Numbered from the stretch's first letter, positions 22,095-35,344 are shown. The stretch is DNA of 64,000 nucleotides from Henricia sp. BOLD:AAB3569 (GCA_037783545.1 JBBELK010000324.1:1-64000), one strand, 5' to 3'. Notes: generated by a model not told the origin, from the sequence alone. Made by a program: numbers and translations.

Positions 22095-23858
22095 GTGCGC
22101 AATATAGAGTGCTTGGAGCATGCAAAATTCGAAGTTCGTCGGAACATTTTTCGACCTCCAAATTTGCCGACGTTTGGACCACACTTTGACCAAAATCCCG
22201 TCCCAAACTGGGCCGTGTCAACGACAGTCCGATGGACTGAGCATGCGCACGAGTCAGGAGTACACCAAAGAGGTGTGTACAGACAGCCACAGGTTGCGGG
22301 AGCATCCAGGAAGCTCCAACCCCTTTTTTCCTAAACTCTGCAATTTCCCGGCGAAAGCCTGTCAATTTTTTTAGGACAAGTGCGCAATATAGAGTGCTTG
22401 GAGCATGCAAAATTTGAAGTTCGTCGGAACATTTTTCGACCTCCAAATTTGCCGACGTTTGGACCACACTTTGACCAAAATCCCGTCCCAAACTGGGCCG
22501 TGTCAACGACAGTCCGATGGACTGAGCATGCGCACGAGTCAGGAGTACACCAAAGAGGTGTGTACAGACAGCCACAGGTTGCGGGAGCATCCAGGAAGCT
22601 CCAACCCCTTTTTTCCTAAACTCTGAAATTTCTCTGCCATTTCCCGGCGAAAGTCTGTCAATTTTTTAGGACAAGTGCGCAATATAGAGTGCTTGGAGCA
22701 TGCAAAATTTAAAGTTCGTCGTAACATTTTTCGACCTCCAAATTTGCCGACGTTTGGACCACACTTTGACCAAAATCCCGTCCCAAACTGGGCCGTGTCA
22801 ACGACAGTCCGATGGACTGAGCATGCGCACGAGTTAGGAGTACACCAAAGAGGTGTGTACAGACAGCCACAGGTTGCGGGAGCATCCAGGAAGCTCTAAC
22901 CCCTTTTTTCCTAAACTCTGAAATTTCTCTGCCATTTCCCGGCGAAAGTCTGTCAATTTTTTAGGACAAGTGCGCAATATAGAGTGCTTGGACCATGCAA
23001 AATTTGAAGTTCGTCGGAACATTTTTCGACCTCCAAATTTGCCGACGTTTGGACCACACTTTGACCAAAATCCCGTCCCAAACTGGGCCGTGTCAACGAC
23101 AGTCCGATGGACTGAGCATGCGCACGAGTCAGGAGTACACCAAAGAGGTGTGTACAGACAGCCACAGGTTGCGGGAGCATCCAGGAAGCTCCAACCCCTT
23201 TTTTCCTAAACTCTGAAATTTATCTGCCATTTCCCGGCGAAAGTCTGTCAATTTTTTAGGACAAGTGCGCAATATAGAGTGCTTGGAGCATGCAAAATTT
23301 GAAGTTCGTCGGAACATTTTTCGACCTCCAAATTTGCCGACGTTTGGACCACACTTTGACCAAAATCCCGTCCCAAACTGGGCCGTATCAACGACAGTCC
23401 GATGGACTGAGCATGCGCACGAGTCAGGAGTACACCAAAGAGCTAGGTGTGTACAGACAGCCACAGGTTGCGGGAGCATCCAGGAAGCTCCAACCCCTTT
23501 TTTCCTAAACTCTGAAATTTCTCTGCCATTTCCCGGCGAAAGTCTGTCAATTTTTTAGGACAAGTGCGCAATATAGAGTGCTTGGAGCATGCAAAATTTG
23601 AAGTTCGTCGGAACATTTTTCGACCTCCAAATTTGCCGACGTTTGGACCACACTTTGACCAAAATCCCGTCCCAAACTGGGCCGTGTCAACGACAGTCCG
23701 ATGGACTGAGCATGCGCACGAGTCAGGAGTACACCAAAGAGGTGTGTACAGACAGCCACAGGTTGCGGGAGCATCCAGGAAGCTCCAACCCCTTTTTTCC
23801 TAAACTCTGAAATTTCTCTGCCATTTCCCGGCGAAAGTCTGTCAATTTTTTAGGACAA
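22095..23858 (+). repeat. Hexamer HOR copy 2 (1764 bp)
   Basis: Units 22095, 22380, 22675, 22970, 23265 and 23564 match copy 1 one by one, including the 11-bp deletion unit, gagttagg, ggaccatgc and gtatcaacg with ctag. Differences include aaattcgaag in 22095, atctg after 22970, and no extra T in the C run of 22095. Confidence 0.92.
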
Positions 23859-25042
23859 GTGCGCAATATAGAGTGCTTGGAGCATGCAAAATTTAAAGTT
23901 CGTCGTAACATTTTTCGACCTCCAAATTTGCCGACGTTTGGACCACACTTTGACCAAAATCCCGTCCCAAACTGGGCCGTGTCAACGACAGTCCGATGGA
24001 CTGAGCATGCGCACGAGTTAGGAGTACACCAAAGAGGTGTGTACAGACAGCCACAGGTTGCGGGAGCATCCAGGAAGCTCTAACCCCTTTTTTCCTAAAC
24101 TCTGAAATTTCTCTGCCATTTCCCGGCGAAAGTCTGTCAATTTTTTAGGACAAGTGCGCAATATAGAGTGCTTGGAGCATGCAAAATTTGAAGTTCGTCG
24201 GAACATTTTTCGACCTCCAAATTTGCCGACGTTTGGACCACACTTTGACCAAAATCCCGTCCCAAACTGGGCCGTGTCAACGACAGTCCGATGGACTGAG
24301 CATGCGCACGAGTCAGGAGTACACCAAAGAGGTGTGTACAGACAGCCACAGGTTGCGGGAGCATCCAGGAAGCTCCAACCCCTTTTTTCCTAAACTCTGA
24401 AATATCTCTGCCATTTCCCGGCGAAAGTCTGTCAATTTTTTAGGACAAGTGCGCAATATAGAGTGCTTGGAGCATGCAAAATTTGAAGTTCGTCGGAACA
24501 TTTTTCGACCTCCAAATTTGCCGACGTTTGGACCACACTTTGACCAAAATCCCGTCCCAAACTGGGCCGTGTCAACGACAGTCCGATGGACTGAGCATGC
24601 GCACGAGTCAGGAGTACACCAAAGAGCTAGGTGTGTACAGACAGCCACAGGTTGCGGGAGCATCCAGGAAGCTCCAACCCCTTTTTTCCTAAACTCTGAA
24701 ATTTCTCTGCCATTTCCCGGCGAAAGTCTGTCAATTTTTTAGGACAAGTGCGCAATATAGAGTGCTTGGAGCATGCAAAATTTGAAGTTCGTCGGAACAT
24801 TTTTCGACCTCCAAATTTGCCGACGTTTGGACCACACTTTGACCAAAATCCCGTCCCAAACTGGGCCGTGTCAACGACAGTCCGATGGACTGAGCATGCG
24901 CACGAGTCAGGAGTACACCAAAGAGGTGTGTACAGACAGCCACAGGTTGCGGGAGCATCCAGGAAGCTCCAACCCCTTTTTTCCTAAACTCTGAAATTTC
25001 TCTGCCATTTCCCGGCGAAAGTCTGTAAATTTTTTAGGACAA
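23859..25042 (+). repeat. Tetramer derivative of the hexamer (1184 bp)
   Basis: Unit 23859 repeats the aaatttaaag/gagttagg/ctctaacc unit, 24449 carries ctag, and 24748 is plain. Unit 24154 lacks ggaccatgc and 24449 lacks gtatcaacg, so this copy is either older or partly converted. The two units preceding the matching tetramer in each hexamer copy are absent here. Confidence 0.8.
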
Positions 25043-25932
25043 GTGCGCAATATAGAGTGCTTGGAGCATGCAAAATTTGAAGTTCGTCGGAACATTTTTC
25101 GACCTCCAAATTTGCCGACGTTTGGACCACACTTTGACCAAAATCCCGTCCCAAACTGGGCCGTGTCAACGACAGTCCGATGGACTGAGCATGCGCACGA
25201 GTCAGGAGTACACCAAAGAGGTGTGTACAGACAGCCACAGGTTGCGGGAGCATCCAGGAAGCTCCAACCCCTTTTTTTCCTAAACTCTGAAATTTCTCTG
25301 CCATTTCCCGGCGAAAGTCTGTCAATTTTTTAGGACAAGTGCGCAATATAGAGTGCTTGGAGCATGCAACATTTGAAGTTCGTCGGAACATTTTTCGACC
25401 TCCAAATTTGCCGACGTTTGGACCACACTTTGACCAAAATCCCGTCCCAAACTGGGCCGTGTCAACGACAGTCCGATGGACTGAGCATGCGCACGAGTCA
25501 GGAGTACACCAAAGAGGTGTGTACAGACAGCCACAGGTTGCGGGAGCATCCAGGAAGCTCCAACCCCTTTTTTCCTAAACTCTGAAATTTCTCTGCCATT
25601 TCCCTGCGAAAGTCTGTCAATTTTTTAGGACAAGTGCGCAATATAGAGTGCTTGGAGCATGCAAAATTTGAAGTTCGTCGGAACATTTTTCGACCTCCAA
25701 ATTTGCCGACGTTTGGACCACACTTTGACCAAAATCCCGTCCCAAACTGGGCCGTGTCAACGACAGTCCGATGGACTGAGCATGCGCACGAGTCAGGAGT
25801 ACACCAAAGAGCTAGGTGTGTACAGACAGCCACAGGTTGCGGGAGCATCCAGGAAGCTCCAATCCCTTTTTTCCTAAACTCTGAAATTTCTCTGCCATTT
25901 CCCGGCGAAAGTCTGTAAATTTTTTAGGACAA
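25043..25932 (+). repeat. Linker units before the tetramers
   Basis: Units 25043 (preceded by tgtaaattt; T7 run, 296 bp), 25339 (catgcaacattt, ccctgcg) and 25634 (ctag insertion, ctccaatccc). Unit 25634 is followed directly by another ctag unit, the only back-to-back pair. Confidence 0.8.
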
Positions 25933-27116
25933 GTGCGCAATATAGAGTGCTTGGAGCATGCAAAATTTGAAGTTCGTCGGAACATTTTTCGACCTCCAAA
26001 TTTGCCGACGTTTGGACCACACTTTGACCAAAATCCCGTCCCAAACAGGGCCGTGTCAACGACAGTCCGATGGACTGAGCATGCGCACGAGTCAGGAGTA
26101 CACCAAAGAGCTAGGTGTGTACAGACAGCCACAGGTTGCGGGAGCATCCAGGAAGCTCCAACCCCTTTTTTCCTAAACTCTGAAATTTCTCTGCCATTTC
26201 CCGGCGAAAGTCTGTCAATTTTTTAGGACAAGTGCGCAATATAGAGTGCTTGGAGCATGCAAAATTTGAAGTTCGTCGGAACATTTTTCGACCTCCACAT
26301 TTGCCGACGTTTGGACCACACTTTGACCAAAATCCCGTCCCAAACTGGGCCGTGTCAACGACAGTCCGATGGACTGAGCATGCGCACGAGTCAGGAGTAC
26401 ACCAAAGAGGTGTGTACAGACAGCCACAGGTTGCGGGAGCATCCAGGAAGCTCCAACCCCTTTTTTCCTAAACTCTGAAATTTCTCTGCCATTTCCCGGC
26501 GAAAGTCTGTCAATTTTTTAGGACAAGTGCGCAATATAGAGTGCTTGGAGCATGCAAAATTTGAAGTTCGTCGGAACATTTTTCGACCTCCAAATTTGCC
26601 GACGTTTGGACCACACTTTGACCAAAATCCCGTCCCAAACTGGGCCGTGTCAACGACAGTCCGATGGACTGAGCATGCGCACGAGTCAGGAGTACACCAA
26701 AGAGGTGTGTACAGACAGCCACAGGTTGCGGGAGCATCCAGGAAGCTCCAACCCCTTTTTTCCTAAACTCTGAAATTTCTCTGCCATTTCCCGGCGAAAG
26801 TCTGTCAATTTTTTAGGACAAGTGCGCAATATAGAGTGCTTGGAGCATGCAAAATTTGAAGTTCGTCGGAACATTTTTCGACCTCCAAATTTGCCGACGT
26901 TTGGACCACACTTTGACCAAAATCCCGTCCCAAACTGGGCCGTGTCAACGACAGTCCGATGGACTGAGCATGCGCACGAGTCAGGAGTACACCAAAGAGG
27001 TGTGTACAGACAGCCACAGGTTGCGGGAGCATCCAGGAAGCTCCAACCCCTTTTTTCCTAAACTCTGAAATTTCTCTGCCATTTCCCTGCGAAAGTCTGA
27101 AATTTTTTTAGGACAA
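25933..27116 (+). repeat. Tetramer HOR copy 1 (1184 bp)
   Basis: Units 25933 (caaacaggg plus ctag), 26232 (ccacattt), 26527 plain and 26822 (ends ccctgcgaaagtctgaaat). The same four markers repeat at 27117. Confidence 0.9.
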
Positions 27117-28300
27117 GTGCGCAATATAGAGTGCTTGGAGCATGCAAAATTTGAAGTTCGTCGGAACATTTTTCGACCTCCAAATTTGCCGACGTTTGGA
27201 CCACACTTTGACCAAAATCCCGTCCCAAACAGGGCCGTGTCAACGACAGTCCGATGGACTGAGCATGCGCACGAGTCAGGAGTACACCAAAGAGCTAGGT
27301 GTGTACAGACAGCCACAGGTTGCGGGAGCATCCAGGAAGCTCCAACCCCTTTTTTCCTAAACTCTGAAATTTCTCTGCCATTTCCCGGCGAAAGTCTGTC
27401 AATTTTTTAGGACAAGTGCGCAATATAGAGTGCTTGGAGCATGCAAAATTTGAAGTTCGTCGGAACATTTTTCGACCTCCACATTTGCCGACGTTTGGAC
27501 CACACTTTGACCAAAATCCCGTCCCAAACTGGGCCGTGTCAACGACAGTCCGATGGACTGAGCATGCGCACGAGTCAGGAGTACACCAAAGAGGTGTGTA
27601 CAGACAGCCACAGGTTGCGGGAGCATCCAGGAAGCTCCAACCCCTTTTTTCCTAAACTCTGAAATTTCTCTGCCATTTCCCGGCGAAAGTCTGTCAATTT
27701 TTTAGGACAAGTGCGCAATATAGAGTGCTTGGAGCATGCAAAATTTGAAGTTCGTCGGAACATTTTTCGACCTCCAAATTTGCCGACGTTTGGACCACAC
27801 TTTGACCAAAATCCCGTCCCAAACTGGGCCGTGTCAACGACAGTCCGATGGACTGAGCATGCGCACGAGTCAGGAGTACACCAAAGAGGTGTGTACAGAC
27901 AGCCACAGGTTGCGGGAGCATCCAGGAAGCTCCAACCCCTTTTTTCCTAAACTCTGAAATTTCTCTGCCATTTCCCGGCGAAAGTCTGTCAATTTTTTAG
28001 GACAAGTGCGCAATATAGAGTGCTTGGAGCATGCAAAATTTGAAGTTCGTCGGAACATTTTTCGACCTCCAGATTTGCCGACGTTTGGACCACACTTTGA
28101 CCAAAATCCCGTCCCAAACTGGGCCGTGTCAACGACAGTCCGATGGACTGAGCATGCGCACGAGTCAGGAGTACACCAAAGAGGTGTGTACAGACAGCCA
28201 CAGGTTGAGGGAGCATCCAGGAAGCTCCAACCCCTTTTTTCCTAAACTCTGAAATTTCTCTGCCATTTCCCTGCGAAAGTCTGAAATTTTTTTAGGACAA
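27117..28300 (+). repeat. Tetramer HOR copy 2 (1184 bp)
   Basis: Units 27117 (caaacaggg plus ctag), 27416 (ccacattt), 27711 plain and 28006 (ccagattt, gttgaggg, again ending ccctgcgaaagtctgaaat). Shift from copy 1 is 1184 bp. Unit 28301 continues the phase with ctag but has the normal caaactggg. Confidence 0.9.
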
Positions 28301-30369
28301 GTGCGCAATATAGAGTGCTTGGAGCATGCAAAATTTGAAGTTCGTCGGAACATTTTTCGACCTCCAAATTTGCCGACGTTTGGACCACACTTTGACCAAA
28401 ATCCCGTCCCAAACTGGGCCGTGTCAACGACAGTCCGATGGACTGAGCATGCGCACGAGTCAGGAGTACACCAAAGAGCTAGGTGTGTACAGACAGCCAC
28501 AGGTTGCGGGAGCATCCAGGAAGCTCCAACCCCTTTTTTCCTAAACTCTGAAATTTCTCTGCCATTTCCCGGCGAAAGTCTGTCAATTTTGTAGGACAAG
28601 TGCGCAATATAGAGTGCTTGGAGCATGCAAAATTTGAAGTTCGTCGGAACATTTTTCGACCTCCAAATTTGCCGACGTTTGGACCACACTTTGACCAAAA
28701 TCCCGTCCCAAACTGGGCCGTGTCAACGACAGTCCGATGGACTGAGCATGCGCACGAGTCAGGAGTACACCAAAGAGGTGTGTACAGACAGCCACAGGTT
28801 GCGGGAGCATCCAGGAAGCTCTAACCCCTTTTTTCCTAAACTCTGAAATGTCTCTGCCATTTCCAGGCGAAAGTCTGTCAATTTTTTAGGACAAGTGCGC
28901 AATATAGAGTGCTTGGAGCATGCAAAATTTGAAGTTCGTCGGAACATTTTTCGACCTCCAAATTTGCCGACGTTTGGACCACACTTTGACCAAAATCCCG
29001 TCCCAAACTGGGCCGTGTCAACGACAGTCCGATGGACTGAGCATGCGCACGAGTCAGGAGTACACCAAAGAGGTGTGTACAGACAGCCACAGGTTGCGGG
29101 AGCATCCAGGAAGCTCCAACCCCTTTTTTCCTAAACTCTGAAATTTCTCTGCCATTTCCCGGCGAAAGTCTGTCAATTTTTTAGGACAAGTGCGCAATAT
29201 AGAGTGCTTGGAGCATGCAAAATTTGAAGTTCGTCGGAACATTTTTCGACCTCCAAATTTGCCGACGTTTGGACCACACTTTGACCAAAATCCCGTCCCA
29301 AACTGGGCCGTGTCAACGACAGTCCGATGGACTGAGCATGCGCACGAGTCAGGAGTACACCAAAGAGGTGTGTACAGACAGCCACAGGTTGCGGGAGCAT
29401 CCAGGAAGCTCCAACCCCTTTTTTCCTAAACTCTGAAATTTCTCTGCCATTTCCCGGCGAAAGTCTGTCAATTTTTTAGGACAAGTGCGCAATATAGAGT
29501 GCTTGGAGCATGCAAAATTTGAGGTTCGTCGGAACATTTTTCGACCTCCAAATTTGCCGACGTTTGGACCACACTTTGACCAAAATCCCGTCCCAAACTG
29601 GGCCGTGTCAACGACAGTCCGATGGACTGAGCATGCGCACGAGTCAGGAGTACACCAAAGAGGTGTGTACAGACAGCCACAGGTTGCGGGAGCATCCAGG
29701 AAGCTCCAACCCCTTTTTTCCTAAACTCTAAAATTTCTCTGCCATTTCCCGGCGAAAGTCTGTCAATTTTTTAGGACAAGTGCGCAATATAGAGTGCTTG
29801 GAGCATGCAACATTTGAAGTTCGTCGGAACATTTTTCGACCTCCAAATTTGCCGACGTTTGGACCACACTTTGACCAAAATCCCGTCCCAAACTGGGCCG
29901 TGTCAACGACAGTCCGATGGACTGAGCATGCGCACGAGTCAGGAGTACACCAAAGAGGTGTGTACAGACAGCCACAGGTTGCGGGAGCATCCAGGAAGCT
30001 CCAACCCCTTTTTTCCTAAACTCTGAAATTTCTCTGCCATTTCCCGGCGAAAGTCTGTCAATTTTTTAGGACAAGTGCGCAATATAGAGTGCTTGGAGCA
30101 TGCAACATTTGAAGTTCGTCGGAACATTTTTCGACCTCCAAATTTGCCGACGTTTGGACCACACTTTGACCAAAATCCCGTCCCAAACTGGGCCGTGTCA
30201 ACGACAGTCCGATGGACTGAGCATGCGCACGAGTCAGGAGTACACCAAAGAGGTGTGTACAGACAGCCACAGGTTGCGGGAGCATCCAGGAAGCTCCAAC
30301 CCCTTTTTTCCTAAACTCTGAAATTTCTCTGCCATTTCCCGGCGAAAGTCTGTAAATTTTTTAGGACAA
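28301..30369 (+). repeat. Seven-unit interval between ctag units
   Basis: Unit 28301 carries ctag and is followed by 28600, which has ctctaacc, gaaatgtctc and ttccaggcg. Units 28895 and 29190 are plain, 29485 has gaggttcg and ctctaaaatt, and 29780 and 30075 both have catgcaacattt. The pair ctag unit then ctctaacc/gaaatgtctc unit recurs at 30370, 31823 and 35046. Confidence 0.8.
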
Positions 30370-31822
30370 GTGCGCAATATAGAGTGCTTGGAGCATGCAA
30401 AATTTGAAGTTCGTCGGAACATTTTTCGACCTCCAAATTTGCCGACGTTTGGACCACACTTTGACCAAAATCCCGTCCCAAACTGGGCCGTGTCAACGAC
30501 AGTCCGATGGACTGAGCATGCGCACGAGTCAGGAGTACACCAAAGAGCTAGGTGTGTACAGACAGCCACAGGTTGCGGGAGCATCCAGGAAGCTCCAACC
30601 CCTTTTTTCCTAAACTCTGAAATTTCTCTGCCATTTCCCGGCGAAAGTCTGTCAATTTTTTAGGACAAGTGCGCAATATAGAGTGCTTGGAGCATGCAAA
30701 ATTTGAAGTTCGTCGGAACATTTTTAGACCTCCAAATTTGCCGACGTTTGGACCACACTTTGACCAAAATCCCGTCCCAAACTGGGCCGTGTCAACGACA
30801 GTCCGATGGACTGAGCATGCGCACGAGTCAGGAGTACACCAAAGAGGTGTGTACAGACAGCCACAGGTTGCGGGAGCATCCAGGAAGCTCTAACCCCTTT
30901 TTTCCTAAACTCTGAAATGTCTCTGCCATTTCCCGGCGAAAGTCTGTCAATTTTTTAGGACAAGTGCGCAATATAGAGTGCTTGGAGCATGCACAATTTG
31001 AAGTTCGTCGGAACATTTTTCGACCTCCAAATTTGCCGACGTTTGGACCACACTTTGACCAAAATCCCGTCCCAAACTGGGCCGTGTCAACGACAGTCCG
31101 ATGGACTGAGCATGCGCACGAGTCAGGAGTACACCAAAGAGGTGTGTACAGACAGCCACAGGTTGCGGGAGCATCCAGGAAGCTCCAACCCCTTTTTTCC
31201 TAAACTCTGAAATTTCTCTGCCATTTCCCGGCGAAAGTCTGTCAATTTTTTAGGACAAGTGCGCAATATAGAGTGCTTGGAACATTTTTCGACCTCCAAA
31301 TTTGCCGACGTTTGGACCACACTTTGACCAAAATCCCGTCCCAAACTGGGCCGTGTCAACGACAGTCCGATGGACTGAGCATGCGCACGAGTCAGGAGTA
31401 CACCAAAGAGGTGTGTACAGACAGCCACAGGTTGCGGGAGCATCCAGGAAGCTCCAACCCCTTTTTTCCTAAACTCTGAAATTTCTCTGCCATTTCCCGG
31501 CGAAAGTCTGTCAATTTTTTAGGACAAGTGCGCAATATAGAGTGCTTGGAGCATGCAAAATTTGAAGTTCGTCGGAACATTTTTCGACCTCCAAATTTGC
31601 CGACGTTTGGACCACACTTTGACCAAAATCCCGTCCCAAACTGGGCCGTGTCAACGACAGTCCGATGGACTGAGCATGCGCACGAGTCAGGAGTACACCA
31701 AAGAGGTGTGTACAGACAGCCACAGGTTGCGGGAGCATCCAGGAAGCTCCAACCCCTTTTTTCCTAAACTCTGAAATTTCTCTGCCATTTCCCGGCGAAA
31801 GTCTGTAAATTTTTTAGGACAA
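30370..31822 (+). repeat. Pentamer HOR copy 1 (1453 bp)
   Basis: Units 30370 (ctag), 30669 (ctctaacc, gaaatgtctc; private tttttagacc), 30964 (gcacaattt), 31259 (26-bp deletion, 269 bp) and 31528 (followed by tgtaaattt). It is repeated directly from 31823. Confidence 0.93.
31259..31527 (+). repeat. Truncated unit, 269 bp, 26-bp deletion
   Basis: Cttgga joins acattttt at 31281/31282, removing unit positions 24-49. Gga stands at both breakpoints, so the deletion fits slippage or microhomology-mediated joining. Confidence 0.92.
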
Positions 31823-33275
31823 GTGCGCAATATAGAGTGCTTGGAGCATGCAAAATTTGAAGTTCGTCGGAACATTTTTCGACCTCCAAATTTGCCGACG
31901 TTTGGACCACACTTTGACCAAAATCCCGTCCCAAACTGGGCCGTGTCAACGACAGTCCGATGGACTGAGCATGCGCACGAGTCAGGAGTACACCAAAGAG
32001 CTAGGTGTGTACAGACAGCCACAGGTTGCGGGAGCATCCAGGAAGCTCCAACCCCTTTTTTCCTAAACTCTGAAATTTCTCTGCCATTTCCCGGCGAAAG
32101 TCTGTCAATTTTTTAGGACAAGTGCGCAATATAGAGTGCTTGGAGCATGCAAAATTTGAAGTTCGTCGGAACATTTTTCGACCTCCAAATTTGCCGACGT
32201 TTGGACCACACTTTGACCAAAATCCCGTCCCAAACTGGGCCGTGTCAACGACAGTCCGATGGACTGAGCATGCGCACGAGTCAGGAGTACACCAAAGAGG
32301 TGTGTACAGACAGCCACAGGTTGCGGGAGCATCCAGGAAGCTCTAACCCCTTTTTTCCTAAACTCTGAAATGTCTCTGCCATTTCCCGGCGAAAGTCTGT
32401 CAATTTTTTAGGACAAGTGCGCAATATAGAGTGCTTGGAGCATGCACAATTTGAAGTTCGTCGGAACATTTTTCGACCTCCAAATTTGCCGACGTTTGGA
32501 CCACACTTTGACCAAAATCCCGTCCCAAACTGGGCCGTGTCAACGACAGTCCGATGGACTGAGCATGCGCACGAGTCAGGAGTACACCAAAGAGGTGTGT
32601 ACAGACAGCCACAGGTTGCGGGAGCATCCAGGAAGCTCCAACCCCTTTTTTCCTAAACTCTGAAATTTCTCTGCCATTTCCCGGCGAAAGTCTGTCAATT
32701 TTTTAGGACAAGTGCGCAATATAGAGTGCTTGGAACATTTTTCGACCTCCAAATTTGCCGACGTTTGGACCACACTTTGACCAAAATCCCGTCCCAAACT
32801 GGGCCGTGTCAACGACAGTCCGATGGACTGAGCATGCGCACGAGTCAGGAGTACACCAAAGAGGTGTGTACAGACAGCCACAGGTTGCGGGAGCATCCAG
32901 GAAGCTCCAACCCCTTTTTTCCTAAACTCTGAAATTTCTCTGCCATTTCCCGGCGAAAGTCTGTCAATTTTTTAGGACAAGTGCGCAATATAGAGTGCTT
33001 GGAGCATGCAAAATTTGAAGTTCGTCGGAACATTTTTCGACCTCCAAATTTGTCGACGTTTGGACCACACTTTGACCAAAATCCCGTCCCAAACTGGGCC
33101 GTGTCAACGACAGTCCGATGGACTGAGCATGCGCACGAGTCAGGAGTACACCAAAGAGGTGTGTACAGACAGCCACAGGTTGCGGGAGCATCCAGGAAGC
33201 TCCAACCCCTTTTTTCCTAAACTCTGAAATTTCTCTGCCATTTCCCGGCGAAAGTCTGTCAATTTTTTAGGACAA
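31823..33275 (+). repeat. Pentamer HOR copy 2 (1453 bp)
   Basis: Units 31823, 32122, 32417, 32712 and 32981 match copy 1 in order, including the 26-bp deletion. Visible differences are tttttcgacc in 32122 and tttgtcgacg in 32981. Confidence 0.93.
32712..32980 (+). repeat. Truncated unit, 269 bp, second copy of 26-bp deletion
   Basis: Identical junction to 31259-31527, at 32734/32735. It was copied as part of the 1453-bp duplication and is not an independent event. Confidence 0.92.
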
Positions 33276-35344
33276 GTGCGTAATATAGAGTGCTTGGAGC
33301 ATGCAAAATTTGAAATTCGTCGGAACATTTTTCGACCTCCAAATTTGCCGACGTTTGGACCACACTTTGACCAAAATCCCGTCCCAAACTGGGCCGTGTC
33401 AACGACAGTCCGATGGACTGAGCATGCGCACGAGTCAGGAGTACACCAAAGAGGTGTGTACAGACAGCCACAGGTTGCGGGAGCATCCAGGAAGCTCCAA
33501 CCCCTTTTTTCCTAAACTCTGAAATTTCTCTGCCATTTCCGGGCGAAAGTCTGTCAATTTTTTAGGACAAGTGCGCAATATAGAGTGCTTGGAGCATGCA
33601 AAATTTGAAGTTCGTCGGAACATTTTTCGACCTCCAAATTTGCCGACGTTTGGACCACACTTTGACCAAAATCCCGTCCCAAACTGGGCCGTGTCAACGA
33701 CAGTCCGATGGACTGAGCATGCGCACGAGTCAGGAGTACACCAAAGAGGTGTGTACAGACAGCCACAGGTTGCGGGAGCATCCAGGAAGCTCCAACCCCT
33801 TTTTTCCTAAACTCTGAAATTTCTCTGCCATTTCCCGGCGAAAGTCTGTCAATTTTGTAGGACAAGTGCGCAATATAGAGTGCTTGGAGCATGCAAAATT
33901 TGAAGTTCGTCGGAACATTTTTCGACCTCCAAATTTGCCGACGTTTGGACCACACTTTGACCAAAATCCCGTCCCAAACTGGGCCGTGTCAACGACAGTC
34001 CGATGGACTGAGCATGCGCACGAGTCAGGAGTACACCAAAGAGGTGTGTACAGACAGCCACAGGTTGCGGGAGCATCCAGGAAGCTCCAACCCCTTTTTT
34101 CCTAAACTCTGAAATTTCTCTGCCATTTCCCGGCGAAAGTCTGTCAATTTTTTAGGACAAGTGCGCAATATAGAGTGCTTGGAGCATGCACAATTTGAAG
34201 TTCGTCGGAACATTTTTCGACCTCCAAATTTGCCGACGTTTGGACCACACTTTGACCAAAATCCTGTCCCAAACTGGGCCGTGTCAACGACAGTCCGATG
34301 GACTGAGCATGCGCACGAGTCAGGAGTACACCAAAGAGGTGTGTACAGACAGCCACAGGTTGCGGGAGCATCCAGGAAGCTCCAACCCCTTTTTTCATAA
34401 ACTCTGAAATTTCTCTGCCATTTCCCGGCGAAAGTCTGTAAATTTTTTAGGACAAGTGCGCAATATAGAGTGCTTGGAGCATGCAAAATTTGAAGTTCGT
34501 CGGAACATTTTTCGACCTCCAAATTTGCCGACGTTTGGACCACACTTTGACCAAAATCCCGTCAGAAACTGGGCCGTGTCAACGACAGTCCGATGGACTG
34601 AGCATGCGCACGAGTCAGGAGTACACCAAAGAGGTGTGAACAGACAGCCACAGGTTGCGGGAGCATCCAGGAAGCTCCAACCCCTTTTTTCCTAAACTCT
34701 GAAATTTCTCTGCCATTTCCCGGCGAAAGTCTGTCAATTTTTTAGGACAAGTGCGCAATATAGAGTGCTTGGAGCATGCAAAATTTGAAGTTCGTCGGAA
34801 CATTTTTCGACCTCCAAATTTGCCGACGTTTGGACCACACTTTGACCAAAATCCTGTCCCAAACTGGGCCGTGTCAACGACAGTCCGATGGACTGAGCAT
34901 GCGCACGAGTCAGGAGTACACCAAAGAGGTGTGTACAGACAGCCACAGGTTGCGGGAGCATCCAGGAAGCTCCAACCCCTTTTTTCCTAAACTCTGAAAT
35001 TTCTCTGCCATTTCCCGGCGAAAGTCTGTAAATTTTTTAGGACAAGTGCGCAATATAGAGTGCTTGGAGCATGCAAAATTTGAAGTTCGTCGGAACATTT
35101 TTCGACCTCCAAATTTGCCGACGTTTGGACCACACTTTGACCAAACTCCCGTCCCAAACTGGGCCGTGTCAACGACAGTCCGATGGACTGAGCATGCGCA
35201 CGAGTCAGGAGTACACCAAAGAGCTAGGTGTGTACAGACAGCCACAGGTTGCGGGAGCATCCAGGAAGCTCCAACCCCTTTTTTCCTAAACTCTGAAATT
35301 TCTCTGCCATTTCCCGGCGAAAGTCTGTCAATTTTTTAGGACAA
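33276..35344 (+). repeat. Variable units ending in a ctag unit
   Basis: Unit 33276 has gtgcgtaat, gaaattcg and ends ttccgggcg; the same set recurs at 39181. Unit 33571 ends attttgtagg, 34161 has gcacaattt, cctgtccc and cataaac, 34456 has gtcagaaac and gtgtgaac, 34751 has cctgtccc, and 35046 has ctag with ccaaactcc. Tgtaaattt precedes 34456 and 35046. Confidence 0.78.

Larger units (their letters stand above)
21501..35344 (+). repeat. Cluster of ten ctag-insertion units (299-bp class)
   Basis: The four bases ctag lie between unit positions 178 and 179 at 21679, 23443, 24627, 25812, 26111, 27295, 28479, 30548, 32001 and 35224 (first base of each). Spacings between these units are 1764, 1184, 1185, 299, 1184, 1184, 2069, 1453 and 3223 bp, mostly the HOR periods of this zone. 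The insertion falls in the ACACC/GGTGT hairpin. Only one other copy exists in the window, at 55629. Confidence 0.92.

Noticed and set aside
22078-22590. A 170-residue minus-strand ORF
   Set aside because: Same cause as above: the 11-bp deletion unit 22095 aligns frames of two neighbouring units.
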